Below, piece by piece: positions 24,797 through 32,827 of a stretch of DNA of 64,000 bases. The notes below the pieces were generated by a model that was given only the letters and a program-made list of their open reading frames with translations, was not told the DNA's origin and searched no databases. Every line of letters begins with the position of its first letter. Position 1 is the stretch's first letter. The position numbers and the translations under genes are program-made. Source of the DNA: Paracoccaceae bacterium (GTDB taxonomy: Bacteria > Pseudomonadota > Alphaproteobacteria > Rhodobacterales > Rhodobacteraceae); contig JAIOJF010000038.1 in NCBI GenBank assembly GCA_019911965.1, forward strand, positions 1-64,000. The letters run 5' to 3'.

Positions 24797-25786
24797 TCAG
24801 GCGGCGCGGCGGCCTGCCAGTCTGGCCCGGATCGCTGCCGGAACCTGCCGCGCGCTCATTGCCCTCGGATAGGGCAATTCCTCCATCTCGGGCACATCGC
24901 CGTAAAGCGCATCGAATTCCGCGAAGTTATCGAACACCCGGCGAGAAACATTGTCGATGAAGGTTTCCGCAGGCACGCCGTTGGCCAGAATGATCTCATG
25001 GCATTCGGTTTCGACATGGTAGACCGTGTAGATCTGCTCCAGTTCCGTGTGGGGCACTTGCCGGATACTACTGCCGTTGACCAATGCCCCGGCATGACAC
25101 AGGACATTATCAACCAGCAAAGCGTGGTCATTGGTGACAGTCAGATCGGAATGAGGCAGGCCATCGCCCAGTGCCCCGGCGGCGATCCTGACCGGCAGCA
25201 GGCGGTCGGGCGGGCGGAACAGCACATGCACGTCCTGACGGCCAATCCATTTGACCGCAACGTTGCGGCCATCAGCGGTCAGAACCCTGTCGCCGATGCC
25301 AAGCTCGGTAACCAGAACCTCGCCGTCCGGCGTGGCAATAAGCGTGTCGGCGGCAAAGCAAATGGTGAATCCCTGCGCAGTTATCGTTACGCCGGAGGCG
25401 GTTGCCGGTGCATGCGCCGACAGATCGCGGGTACTCAGCACATAGAAGTAACTGCCGCCTGGTGAATCATAGCGATCAATTACCGGCCAGACTTCTCCGT
25501 CAATGACGGTCGTGCCGCGAAGGTAGAAATCCGGCAGGTTGAACCAGAATGTCGTCTCGTTCAAATCGACGGAAGCACTTCCATCAGTGACGTAGAACGA
25601 CGTATCTACTTCATTGTCCAAACGCGTGGTTGGCCCAAAGATCATGTAATGCGAGGCTTCGTACAAGGCGGTCGGCATTTGCATTCCCCCTGCAATATGT
25701 TTCCCGATGGCAGAAAGGTACACCCAATAGGCCGGTTCCGTCAACTTGTTGACGTTGGGTAAGCGTGCGGCTTCAGGGCGAGACAT
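24797..25786 (-). CDS. Hint (Hedgehog/intein) domain protein
   Basis: 329 residues from the start used here. The central Hint domain begins TICFAADTLIATPDGEVLVTELGIGDRVLTADG, with the nucleophilic Cys after a short beta-rich N-terminal part, and continues to VTNDHALLVDN (the histidine-containing block) and ETFIDNVSRRVFDNF. Such proteins are common in Rhodobacteraceae, often secreted, and are thought to self-process. The start is uncertain: in-frame ATGs at 25993, 25882 (MRILALAAI, hydrophobic) and 25786 all lack a good ribosome site. No C-terminal splice Asn is evident, so cleavage rather than splicing would be expected. Confidence 0.75.
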   Translation of the reverse strand: MSRPEAARLPNVNKLTEPAYWVYLSAIGKHIAGGMQMPTALYEASHYMIFGPTTRLDNEVDTSFYVTDGSASVDLNETTFWFNLPDFYLRGTTVIDGEVWPVIDRYDSPGGSYFYVLSTRDLSAHAPATASGVTITAQGFTICFAADTLIATPDGEVLVTELGIGDRVLTADGRNVAVKWIGRQDVHVLFRPPDRLLPVRIAAGALGDGLPHSDLTVTNDHALLVDNVLCHAGALVNGSSIRQVPHTELEQIYTVYHVETECHEIILANGVPAETFIDNVSRRVFDNFAEFDALYGDVPEMEELPYPRAMSARQVPAAIRARLAGRRAA

Positions 25787-26135
25787 TGAACGATGACGAA
25801 CGGTCCTGGAGAGCGGGCCATTCAATGCGCCGGTCTGGCCAGCAACTGCGTTGGAGATGGCAGCCAGAGCCAGAATGCGCATCGCGCGCGGGGCCGTATC
25901 GGATTCGATCAAGACCCGCCGTCGCCCTGTCTGGCCGGTTCCGGGCCGGGCATCACTGGCCGCAATTCTGTAACCCCGAGGCCAGTGATCCACCTGACGG
26001 CATTACGTCGGTTTTCGATGCCGTCGATTGATACCGCTCGCGCTGATCGGCAAGGAGAAACAACGGCAACCACGGAACGCTGACATTCCCGATTGAAAGG
26101 GATCAGGTCGAACTGGTCATCACGGAGAACCAGAC
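25787..26135. other. Gap between Hint gene and the integrated element
   Basis: About 350 bases without a convincing gene unless the Hint gene starts further upstream (25882 or 25993). It forms the chromosomal flank of the left att site. Confidence 0.4.
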
Positions 26136-26149
26136 TGGCAGTCCCTAGG
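26136..26149. repeat. Left att core (copy of the tRNA-Glu 3' end)
   Basis: TGGCAGTCCCTAGG, identical to 35411-35424. Bases on both sides of it differ from the tRNA copy, so the identity is limited to 14 bases. Confidence 0.85.
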
Positions 26150-26266
26150 TCCGCCATAGGTAATTCCAGCATCGTCCGAAAAAATCCGTATAAGCCTATA
26201 AAATAAGGAAATAAATAGCTTTCATAGTCCAGCACTATCCGGCATATTCCTAGCAAATCCGCCGCG

Positions 26267-26291
26267 AGGTGGGGGATATATTGGGGGATGC
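26267..26291. repeat. Left terminal G-rich repeat, candidate integrase arm site
   Basis: AGGTGGGGGATA, four spacer bases, GGGGGATGC. It lies directly before the integrase ATG and repeats at 35342-35366 with 21 of 25 bases identical; all differences are in the spacer. Confidence 0.65.
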
Positions 26292-26294
26292 ACT

Positions 26295-27599
26295 ATGGCA
26301 GATGTTGGAATTCGCAAGCCGCGCAATTCGCTTTCAGCGCGTTTCGTCGAAACCGTAACAGAACCGGGAAAACACTTTGACGGGCACGGTCTGTTTCTTC
26401 GCGTGCGTTCAAACGGCGGCAAGCAATGGGTGCAGCGCATTACCATTCGCGGCAAGCGCAGGGAGCTCGGACTGGGCAGCCCACCGGCTGTGTCGCTGGC
26501 GACGGCGCGAAAACTAGCGCTCGAGAACCGAGGCAAGGCCATGGTGGGTGGTGACCCGTTGACAGAACGTCGCCAAGAGGCTGCAACCTTGACGTTCGAT
26601 GCAGCGGTCGAAACCTATCTGAGTGTGAAGCTGAGCGAGTTCCGCAGCGAAAAGCACTGCAAGCAATGGCGCTCGACATTGGCCACATACGGAAGTCCGG
26701 TTATGGGGGGGAAACTGGTCTCGGAAATCACGGTGCAGGATATGCTGCGCGTGCTGGAGCCGATCTGGCAAACCAAAACAGAAACCGCGACGCGGGTGCG
26801 GGGGCGTATTGAGAGCGTGCTGTCATGGGCGACAGTGGCAGGGCATCGGACGGGCGACAACCCCGCACGCTGGAAAGGCAACCTGTCCGAAATACTGCCT
26901 AAGCCTTCCAAGGTGGCAAAGGGTGGAAATCAACCCGCACTGGCGCTGGCCAGTGTGGCGGACTGGTGGGTAGCGCTTGGACGCCGCGACGGGATGGCCG
27001 CGAAGGCATTGCAATTCTTGACGCTGACCGCCGCACGCTCGGGGGAAGTACGCGGCATGACATGGGATGAAATAGACTTCGGCGCAAAAAGCGCAATTCA
27101 GACTTCCCGCGTTGCGACACTTGCGACTTCTGCGACATGGACCATTCCCGCTTCACGGATGAAGGGGGGCCGGGAGCATCGCGTGCCGCTGACGCCCGAG
27201 GCGGCAGCAATTCTGGAAAACCTGCCCCGGATGGACGGTTCGCCTTTCGTGTTTTTCGCCCCGCGCGGCGGGATGTTGTCGGATATGTCCATTTCCGCTG
27301 TCATGCGGCGGATGCAGGAAAGCGAAGTGAAGGCAGGCCGTGCGGGCTATCTCGACCCGCGCAACAAACGCCCTGCGGTGCCGCACGGGCTGCGCTCAAC
27401 CTTCCGACAATGGGCGGCGGAACAGGGATACCCCCGCGACATGGCCGAAATCGCACTCGCACATTTCATCGGCTCGGACGTGGAGCGCGCTTATCAGCGT
27501 AGTGACATGCTGGAACGGCGGCGCGACATGATGGCGGCTTGGGTGGCGTTCCTGAGCTGTGAAGCAATTAAGTGCGATAAAGTGGTGGCGCTGGCATGA
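26295..27599 (+). CDS. int: P4-type tyrosine integrase
   Basis: 434 residues. The N-terminal DUF4102 arm-binding domain (HFDGHGLFLRVRSNGGKQWVQRITIRGKRRELGLGS) is followed by a core-binding domain and a catalytic domain. Catalytic residues visible are Arg in TAARSGEVRGMTWDEID, HGLRSTFRQWA (His-x-x-Arg), and the terminal AHFIGSDVERAYQRSDMLERR, where Tyr in RAYQRSD is the nucleophile. It would cut and join at the tRNA-Glu core. It lies at the end of the element away from the tRNA, with the start 18 bases after the G-rich repeat core. It ends in an ATGA overlap with the next gene. Confidence 0.95.
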   Translation: MADVGIRKPRNSLSARFVETVTEPGKHFDGHGLFLRVRSNGGKQWVQRITIRGKRRELGLGSPPAVSLATARKLALENRGKAMVGGDPLTERRQEAATLTFDAAVETYLSVKLSEFRSEKHCKQWRSTLATYGSPVMGGKLVSEITVQDMLRVLEPIWQTKTETATRVRGRIESVLSWATVAGHRTGDNPARWKGNLSEILPKPSKVAKGGNQPALALASVADWWVALGRRDGMAAKALQFLTLTAARSGEVRGMTWDEIDFGAKSAIQTSRVATLATSATWTIPASRMKGGREHRVPLTPEAAAILENLPRMDGSPFVFFAPRGGMLSDMSISAVMRRMQESEVKAGRAGYLDPRNKRPAVPHGLRSTFRQWAAEQGYPRDMAEIALAHFIGSDVERAYQRSDMLERRRDMMAAWVAFLSCEAIKCDKVVALA

Positions 27600-28459
27600 C
27601 CGATTCGAACCAGAAAATCGTAAAAGCACTTCTTGACGGACAAGCAAGAGCCAAAGGCGAAGCCGAAATGAAGGCTCATGCCGAAAAGCACCATGCGGTA
27701 ATTCAAGCGGTGGAAGTAATTTATGAGGCGGTGACAAACTGGACCGGAATTGAAGTGACGCCCTCGGAAAGGATTCCAATTATCCGGAATGGCAAGAGGG
27801 TAGGAGAACTTCCCCAAAGCCTGTTTGCCATTAACCCAGTCCGGGAAGTTGCCGAAGCGTCCCTAGTCGAGGATACAGGTGAATTGAAACGCAAGCTAGA
27901 TAATCTGAGGGCCGTTTTCGAAACCTCAGAAGCACTTGCTAAAGCCTTGGGCAAAATGACCTTCTCAGAGCGTTCCAAGCTTGATGTGCACGGTCTCAGA
28001 AACAGAAACGACCTGCAGTTAGAGCCTTCACTTGAGGCTCGAATCATCCATGAAATCGGGTTAACATTCACTACTTTCCTTTCCTCAAAGGCCTTGTTTG
28101 ACGGGGCGAAAAAGGAAATAGAGGAACTGGAATCGAAATTGCGTGACCGGAACCTCGGTCGCGGAAGGCCCCGTAATGAAGCGGCACATTCCGTGGCGCA
28201 AAAATTGGCACAGCTATATGCTAAGGTTACAGGGCGGCGACCAACATATTCGGCTGGTCCAGATGGGTTCCACGGAGAATTCACACCTGCCTTAAGAAAG
28301 GTATTTGATACGCTTGGCTGGTCTGAAACCGACTTAAGCGGTCCAGCTCAAAAGGCGATAGAGTCTATTGACGAAAGCGTTCTGATGTATGGGGAAAATA
28401 ACCCTGCAAGCCTGAATTCCATATTGTCTTCTGAATGGACGCACCCCGTGGAATTCTGA
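27596..28459 (+). CDS. Element-encoded hypothetical protein with basic GRGRP motif
   Basis: 287 residues, no recognised family. Largely helical and charged; residues 90-170 look like a coiled region (VEDTGELKRKLDNLRAVFETSEALAKAL, KKEIEELESKLRDRNL). Next comes RNLGRGRPRNEAAH, an AT-hook-like basic core, and a short GPDGFHGEFTPALRKVFDTLGW segment. Start overlaps the integrase stop, so it is co-translated with int. It could be an excision or regulatory partner or a small cargo protein. Codon use looks more AT-rich than its neighbours. Confidence 0.6.
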   Translation: MTDSNQKIVKALLDGQARAKGEAEMKAHAEKHHAVIQAVEVIYEAVTNWTGIEVTPSERIPIIRNGKRVGELPQSLFAINPVREVAEASLVEDTGELKRKLDNLRAVFETSEALAKALGKMTFSERSKLDVHGLRNRNDLQLEPSLEARIIHEIGLTFTTFLSSKALFDGAKKEIEELESKLRDRNLGRGRPRNEAAHSVAQKLAQLYAKVTGRRPTYSAGPDGFHGEFTPALRKVFDTLGWSETDLSGPAQKAIESIDESVLMYGENNPASLNSILSSEWTHPVEF

Positions 28460-28515
28460 TTCTTTCCTTCAGAAGCCGCTACAACCCCGTTGCGGCCAAA
28501 TGGAAAGGTTAGGAT

Positions 28516-28701
28516 ATGGCCGAACGAATATTGCGCCGCCCCGAAGTGGAAACCCGCACCGGGCTTTCTCGCTCGACAATTTATGACTGGATGAAACGCG
28601 GAGAGTTTCCGCAACCTGTCAAGCTAGGTGCGCGTCTCGTGGCGTGGCGCGAAAGCGATGTAAACGCGTGGCTTGAAGCCCGCGAAACGAAGGCTGCTTG
28701 A
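28516..28701 (+). CDS. alpA: AlpA-family excisionase/transcription regulator
   Basis: 61 residues with a MerR-like helix-turn-helix: ILRRPEVETRTGLSRSTIYDWMKRGEFPQPVKLGARLVAWRESDVNAWL, the AlpA signature. Members activate integrase or act as recombination directionality factors in P4-like elements. It is preceded by a 56-base gap with AAAGG upstream of the ATG, so a promoter for the downstream operon may begin here. Its stop is one base before the next ATG. Confidence 0.92.
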   Translation: MAERILRRPEVETRTGLSRSTIYDWMKRGEFPQPVKLGARLVAWRESDVNAWLEARETKAA

Positions 28702-28702
28702 T

Positions 28703-29110
28703 ATGAGCGGCGGAAACGAAGTGGCCCGGAACCTGTTGGCGCAGGAACCGGGCCGGGAAAATCGCCATGCGAAAGCGGCGGTTATCCCGAGTCTAGCACA
28801 CCGCAAAGCCAAGCGCCACAATGCTTGCACGCCCTATCGCGTCATGCCCGACGCGGGCGACTCGTTTCGCATTGTCGTTTCGGGGCGCGACCGCTGGGCG
28901 CTCGAAGAACTGCGCCGCGCCGGGGACAAGGGCTGCACGCCCATCGACAATCCCGCGCCGCGCTGGAGTGCATATGTGTTCAACCTGCGTGAACTCGGGT
29001 TGGAAATCGAAACCCTATCGGAACCGCATGGCGGCGACTTTGCAGGGCATCACGGACGCTATGTGTTGCGCTCTGGCGTGACCCCCGACTGGAAAGGGGG
29101 TGCAGTATGA
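28703..29110 (+). CDS. Winged-helix domain protein of integrative elements
   Basis: 135 residues. The core VVSGRDRWALEELRRAGDKGCTPIDNPAPRWSAYVFNLRELGLEIETLSEPHGGDFAGHHGRYVL is recognisable as the winged-helix hypothetical protein found beside AlpA and primase genes in alphaproteobacterial elements. It probably binds DNA in control or replication of the element. The ATG at 28703 follows the alpA stop by one base; it overlaps the next small gene by four bases. Confidence 0.7.
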   Translation: MSGGNEVARNLLAQEPGRENRHAKAAVIPSLAHRKAKRHNACTPYRVMPDAGDSFRIVVSGRDRWALEELRRAGDKGCTPIDNPAPRWSAYVFNLRELGLEIETLSEPHGGDFAGHHGRYVLRSGVTPDWKGGAV

Positions 29111-29205
29111 ACCGGCTGCAAATCGCCTTCCTGATGCGGGTGCATGGGCTGACTGAAGCGCAAGCGCACGCCTTGGCCGTGTTGGTATGGGGGGCTGTGC
29201 AATGA
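29107..29205 (+). CDS. 32-residue conserved small protein
   Basis: MNRLQIAFLMRVHGLTEAQA opens a 32-codon frame ending GAVQ. It starts in an ATGA overlap with the winged-helix gene and stops in an ATGA overlap with the Toprim gene, so its place in the operon is fixed by coupling on both sides. The helical LxxAQAHALAVLVWG pattern recalls a ribbon or helix capping peptide. Function unknown. Given its position it may be a translational coupler or a small partner of one of its neighbours. Confidence 0.6.
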   Translation: MNRLQIAFLMRVHGLTEAQAHALAVLVWGAVQ

Positions 29206-30101
29206 CCGCTCACAACAAGCGCACTCGTGCGCGCGGTTTCGCATCTTGGACGCCTCGTTCTGCGTCTATGGACCTTGTGCGGGCTGTGCAGGGGGTGCTG
29301 ACCGAATACCGCGACCACCTGCCCCTGACTATCCGGCAGACTTTTTACCGGCTGGTAGCAACGCGTAACTACAACAAGACCGAAGCCGCCTATGCACGGC
29401 TTTGCGAAATGGTGAACCGGGCGCGGCGGGCCGGGTTTATCCCCTTTGCGTCCATCCGCGACGATGGCGCGTCACGATATGAACTGCAAACCTGGGCCGA
29501 CCCGGCGGGCTTTCTGGCTGATGTGCGCGATGATGCCCGGCGCTTTCGGCTCGACCGGCAGGACGGGCAGGCGGTGCGGCTGTGGGTGCTGTGTGAAGCT
29601 GGGGGCATGGCTCCGATGCTGGCACGTACAGCAAACCCCTATGGCGTGCCGGTGCTGACCTCTGGCGGGTTTGATAGCGTAACAGCCAAGCATGACTTGG
29701 CGCAGGAATTGGCGGCGGTGCTGGATGAAGGGACTAGCGTTGAAGTGCTGCATCTGGGCGACCTTGACCCTTCCGGCGAACATCTTTTCACGTCACTGGC
29801 TGAAGATGTGTGCGCGATGGTCAACACCCTTTGTGGCGAACAACCCGTCTTTACCCGCCTTGCCGTGACACGCGAACAGGCCAACCAGTTTGGGCTTCCG
29901 ACCGCGCCGCCGAAACCGACCGACCGGCGGCACTTTTCAGGGCAAACCGTGCAATGTGAAGCAATCGCTCCCGACATGCTGGCAACTATTCTGCGCGGTG
30001 CTATCGAAGCGCGGCGCGACCCTGATACCGTGCACGACGTGCTGGCATGGGAAGCCGAGTTTCAGGCCGCATTGGTAGCAAAGTTGGAGGCCGTGCAATG
30101 A
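29202..30101 (+). CDS. Topo VI-A/Spo11-like Toprim protein (Mini-A-like) of a mobile element
   Basis: 299 residues. Residues 35-90 (LPLTIRQTFYRLVATRNYNKTEAAYARLCEMVNRARRAGFIPFASIRDDG) resemble the winged-helix/CAP region of Topo VI subunit A, including a Tyr in QTFYRLV at the place of the catalytic Tyr. Residues 125-200 read as a Toprim fold: VRLWVLCEAGGM (acidic residue), VPVLTSGGFDSV, and VLHLGDLDPSGEHLF with the DxD. These are the marks of the Topo VI-A/Spo11 superfamily, members of which (Mini-A) are known on mobile elements without a B subunit. No partner GHKL subunit is present. Biochemical activity is unproven. Confidence 0.6.
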   Translation: MTAHNKRTRARGFASWTPRSASMDLVRAVQGVLTEYRDHLPLTIRQTFYRLVATRNYNKTEAAYARLCEMVNRARRAGFIPFASIRDDGASRYELQTWADPAGFLADVRDDARRFRLDRQDGQAVRLWVLCEAGGMAPMLARTANPYGVPVLTSGGFDSVTAKHDLAQELAAVLDEGTSVEVLHLGDLDPSGEHLFTSLAEDVCAMVNTLCGEQPVFTRLAVTREQANQFGLPTAPPKPTDRRHFSGQTVQCEAIAPDMLATILRGAIEARRDPDTVHDVLAWEAEFQAALVAKLEAVQ

Positions 30102-30982
30102 TGGATGCAAAGCATCTGACGCGCGACCTTCGCGGAAAATGGTATCAGGGATACGGGGCAGCACCTTGCCCTGTATGCCAGCCCGAAGGCCACAAGACGC
30201 AGAACGCCTTGACGCTGGCCGATGGCGATGGCGGGCGGCTCTTGCTCGATTGCAAGAAATCCGGCTGCACATACTTCGACATTCTGGCGGCGGCGGGCAT
30301 CACGCCCGGCAACTATATGCCCCCGGACGCGGCAACCCTTGCCCTGCGCGAAGCTGAACGGCAGGCCAATGCGAAAAAGCGGGCAGCGCAGGCTGAACAG
30401 GTCTGGCAGGAAGCCCAGCCCATCGCAGGCACGCTGGCCGAAACCTATCTGCGCGGGCGGGGTATCACTTGTTCCTTTCCTGCGACGTTGCGCTTTCAAT
30501 CTGAATGCTGGCATGGGCCGACGGCAAAGCGCTTTCCGGCGCTTGTGGCGGCGGTGCAAGGCGCTGGCTTGCCTGCGGTGCATCGTACTTACCTGCGTGA
30601 TGATGGCTTGGCCAAGGCTGACTTGGACTCGGCCAAGCTGATGCTAGGCACGACCGCTGGCGGCGCTGTGAGGCTCACAGAAGGGCCGGGGCCGTTGGTG
30701 GTGACGGAAGGCATTGAAACCGGGCTTAGCCTTGCCTCTGGCCTTCTGCGCACGCCTGCAACGGTCTGGGCCGCGCTTTCAACTTCCGGCATTCGCGGGC
30801 TGCACCTGCCTGATCGTCCGGGGCAGTTGACCATCGCCCCGGATGGCGACAAGCCTGGCCGCGAAGCCGCGAACGCTTTGGCTACAAGGGCGCATGTGCT
30901 GGGCTGGCAGGTATCGCTTCTGCCTGCCCCGGAGGGCCGCGACTGGAACGACATTCTGACCATGAAAGGGGAAGCTGCATGA
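30098..30982 (+). CDS. Zinc-finger and Toprim primase-like protein
   Basis: 294 residues. N-terminal zinc ribbon CPVCQPEGHKTQNALTL...LLDCKKSGC, then a linker of Ala/Glu helices, and a Toprim domain: GPLVVTEGIETGLSLASGL, with TLAPDGD-like GQLTIAPDGDKPGREAA and RDWNDIL. This is the DUF7146/Toprim_3 primase found in phage satellites and plasmids. It probably primes replication of the excised element. Overlaps its neighbours by four bases on both sides. Confidence 0.88.
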   Translation: MMDAKHLTRDLRGKWYQGYGAAPCPVCQPEGHKTQNALTLADGDGGRLLLDCKKSGCTYFDILAAAGITPGNYMPPDAATLALREAERQANAKKRAAQAEQVWQEAQPIAGTLAETYLRGRGITCSFPATLRFQSECWHGPTAKRFPALVAAVQGAGLPAVHRTYLRDDGLAKADLDSAKLMLGTTAGGAVRLTEGPGPLVVTEGIETGLSLASGLLRTPATVWAALSTSGIRGLHLPDRPGQLTIAPDGDKPGREAANALATRAHVLGWQVSLLPAPEGRDWNDILTMKGEAA

Positions 30983-32475
30983 ACTTGCCCCAACCTATCC
31001 CCTTCACGCCTGAAGGGCCGCAACCGCTGGTGCGCGAAATTGCGTCCGGTAAAGCCTATCCGACACAAGCGCTCGGGCCGCTGCGCCCAGCGGTGGAAGC
31101 GGTACAGGGCATCACGCAAGCCCCCGTAGCAATCCCTGCGCAATCGGCGCTGGCGGTGGCTTCGCTGGCGGTGCAGGGCTTTGCCGATGTGGAGACGCTC
31201 GGCGGGCCGCGCCCCGTGTCGCTTTATGCGCTGACAATCGCCCGAAGCGGTGAACGGAAATCAGCCTGCGACGCGCCCCTGATGTCGGCGCTGCGCGCCC
31301 ATGAAAAGGAAGCTGCGAAAGCCCAGCGCGATGCAATGGAAAGCTGGTGCAACGCTCACGCACTCTGGAAGGGCGAACGCGACCGGATTTTGGCCGAAGC
31401 CCGCAAGGGCAAGGGCGAAAAGCGCACGGCAGCGCAAGCCGACCTCGAAGCGATGGGGTCGGAACCGGCTGCGCCCCCTTCGGCTGACCGGACGGTGACC
31501 GAACCAACCTTTGAAGGACTGACCAAGCTGTTCGCAACAGGCCAACCCAGCCTTGGCCTTTTCTCGGACGAAGGCGGGCAATTCCTTGGTGGACACGCCA
31601 TGAACTCGGATAACAGGCAAAAGACGCTGGCGGCGTTCAATGACCTTTGGCAGGGCAACCCTATCCGGCGCACGCGTGCAGGCGACGGGCATGCTACGCT
31701 TTACGGGCGGCGGCTGGCGCTGCATCTGATGGTTCAACCGACCGTGGCGCGGTCCTTCATGGCCGATCCGTTTTCGGCGGATACGGGTTTTCTGCCCCGT
31801 TTCCTGATGTGCGAACCGCCCAGCACTATCGGAACCAGGATGCAAGCGAACACCCGGCGCGATGACATGGCTCTTGCAAGCTTTGCAGGTCGGCTGCGCG
31901 ACATTCTCGACACGCCCCTGCCGATGGATGAGGAAACCCGCGAACTGCAACCAAGTATCCTTAGCCTTGCCCCGGACGCCCGCACGCTGCTGGCGAGCTT
32001 TGCCGACGCGATAGAGGCGGCACAAGCGCCCGGTGGCGACTTGTCCCATATCACCGGCACGGCATCGAAAGCGGCGGAACAGGCGTCGCGCATTGCAGGC
32101 GTGTTGACGCTCTGGACCGATCTGGGCGCGCAGGCCGTGAATGCCGAAACAATGGCCAACGCGATAACGCTGGCGCAATTCTACCTGTCCGAAGCGTCAC
32201 GGCTTGCCAGCGCTGCAATCGTATCGGCAGAAATTGACAAGGCCGACGCCCTGCGCAAATGGCTGCTGGAAAGCTGGCCGCATCCTGACGTGATGACGCG
32301 GGACGTGGTGCAGATGGGGCCGAACGCTCTGCGCGAGACCCCGAAGGCACGGGCCGCACTGGTCATCCTTGAAAAACACGGTTGGCTTGTGCGACTGGAT
32401 GCAGGCGCAGTTGTGCGGGGGGCGGCGAGGGCCGAAGCTTGGCGAACTGTGCGGGGCATTGACGATGTGGTTTGA
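30979..32475 (+). CDS. DUF3987 family protein (primase-partner, YfjI-like)
   Basis: 498 residues. Family marks: VAIPAQSALAVASLAVQGFADVE, YALTIARSGERKSACDAPLM, a long helical insert to ASEPAAP, and GLFSDEGGQFLGGHAMNSDNRQKTLAAFNDLWQG, the acidic conserved block. ARSGERKS resembles a Walker A-like loop. DUF3987 genes follow Toprim primases in many elements and are thought to act as helicase-like replication partners, which is not proven. The frame ends inside the next gene. Confidence 0.85.
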   Translation: MNLPQPIPFTPEGPQPLVREIASGKAYPTQALGPLRPAVEAVQGITQAPVAIPAQSALAVASLAVQGFADVETLGGPRPVSLYALTIARSGERKSACDAPLMSALRAHEKEAAKAQRDAMESWCNAHALWKGERDRILAEARKGKGEKRTAAQADLEAMGSEPAAPPSADRTVTEPTFEGLTKLFATGQPSLGLFSDEGGQFLGGHAMNSDNRQKTLAAFNDLWQGNPIRRTRAGDGHATLYGRRLALHLMVQPTVARSFMADPFSADTGFLPRFLMCEPPSTIGTRMQANTRRDDMALASFAGRLRDILDTPLPMDEETRELQPSILSLAPDARTLLASFADAIEAAQAPGGDLSHITGTASKAAEQASRIAGVLTLWTDLGAQAVNAETMANAITLAQFYLSEASRLASAAIVSAEIDKADALRKWLLESWPHPDVMTRDVVQMGPNALRETPKARAALVILEKHGWLVRLDAGAVVRGAARAEAWRTVRGIDDVV

Positions 32476-32827
32476 CGCAAGCGCCGCTTTGTCGGGACTC
32501 GGGGAAGGGCGCGAAAATGACGACCAGCCCCCTGCTACAATCGCTACATCTGCTACAGCGCGCACCCGTGTAGCGATTGTAGCGGATGTAGCAACACCCC
32601 CGGTCCGAAAACCAGAAACTGAAAGCATCGCTCCGAAGGAACCGCCAAGCTGTGATGCCTCCCCTCACTGTGGGGCAGAGAGGGAATATCTGCGCACTTG
32701 GACCGGACGTGTCGTTCCGAAGGCTGACTGGCGTGACCTGACCGATTGGGAAAAGCATGGGCCGCGCGGGCGAATGTGGAACAGTCTGACAAGGCAATGG
32801 GAAGAACCGGTAGGGGATAAGAAATGA
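32465..32827 (+). CDS. Small element protein whose gene carries an iteron array
   Basis: 120 residues from the ATG at 32465, overlapping the DUF3987 end by 11 bases. The protein has a repetitive stretch PPATIATSATARTRVAIVADVATPPV encoded by the hexamer repeats at 32534-32592, then a short tail REYLRTWTGRVVPKADWRDLTDWEKHGPRGRMWNSLTRQWE, which is likely the structured part. The repeats constrain its sequence to Ala/Thr/Ile/Ser, so the protein may be a by-product of a DNA site inside the gene. No family recognised. Confidence 0.65.
   Translation: MWFDASAALSGLGEGRENDDQPPATIATSATARTRVAIVADVATPPVRKPETESIAPKEPPSCDASPHCGAEREYLRTWTGRVVPKADWRDLTDWEKHGPRGRMWNSLTRQWEEPVGDKK
32534..32592. repeat. Palindromic hexamer iterons (3 x GCTACA, 3 x TGTAGC)
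   Basis: GCTACA at 32534, 32543 and 32552, then TGTAGC at 32569, 32578 and 32587. Each set has a strict 9-base step; the two sets are inverted around a GC-rich 11-base centre. The spacers ATC, TCT and GAT, GGA differ, so only the hexamers are conserved. This looks like a site for a multimeric DNA-binding or replication-initiator protein. Confidence 0.75.
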
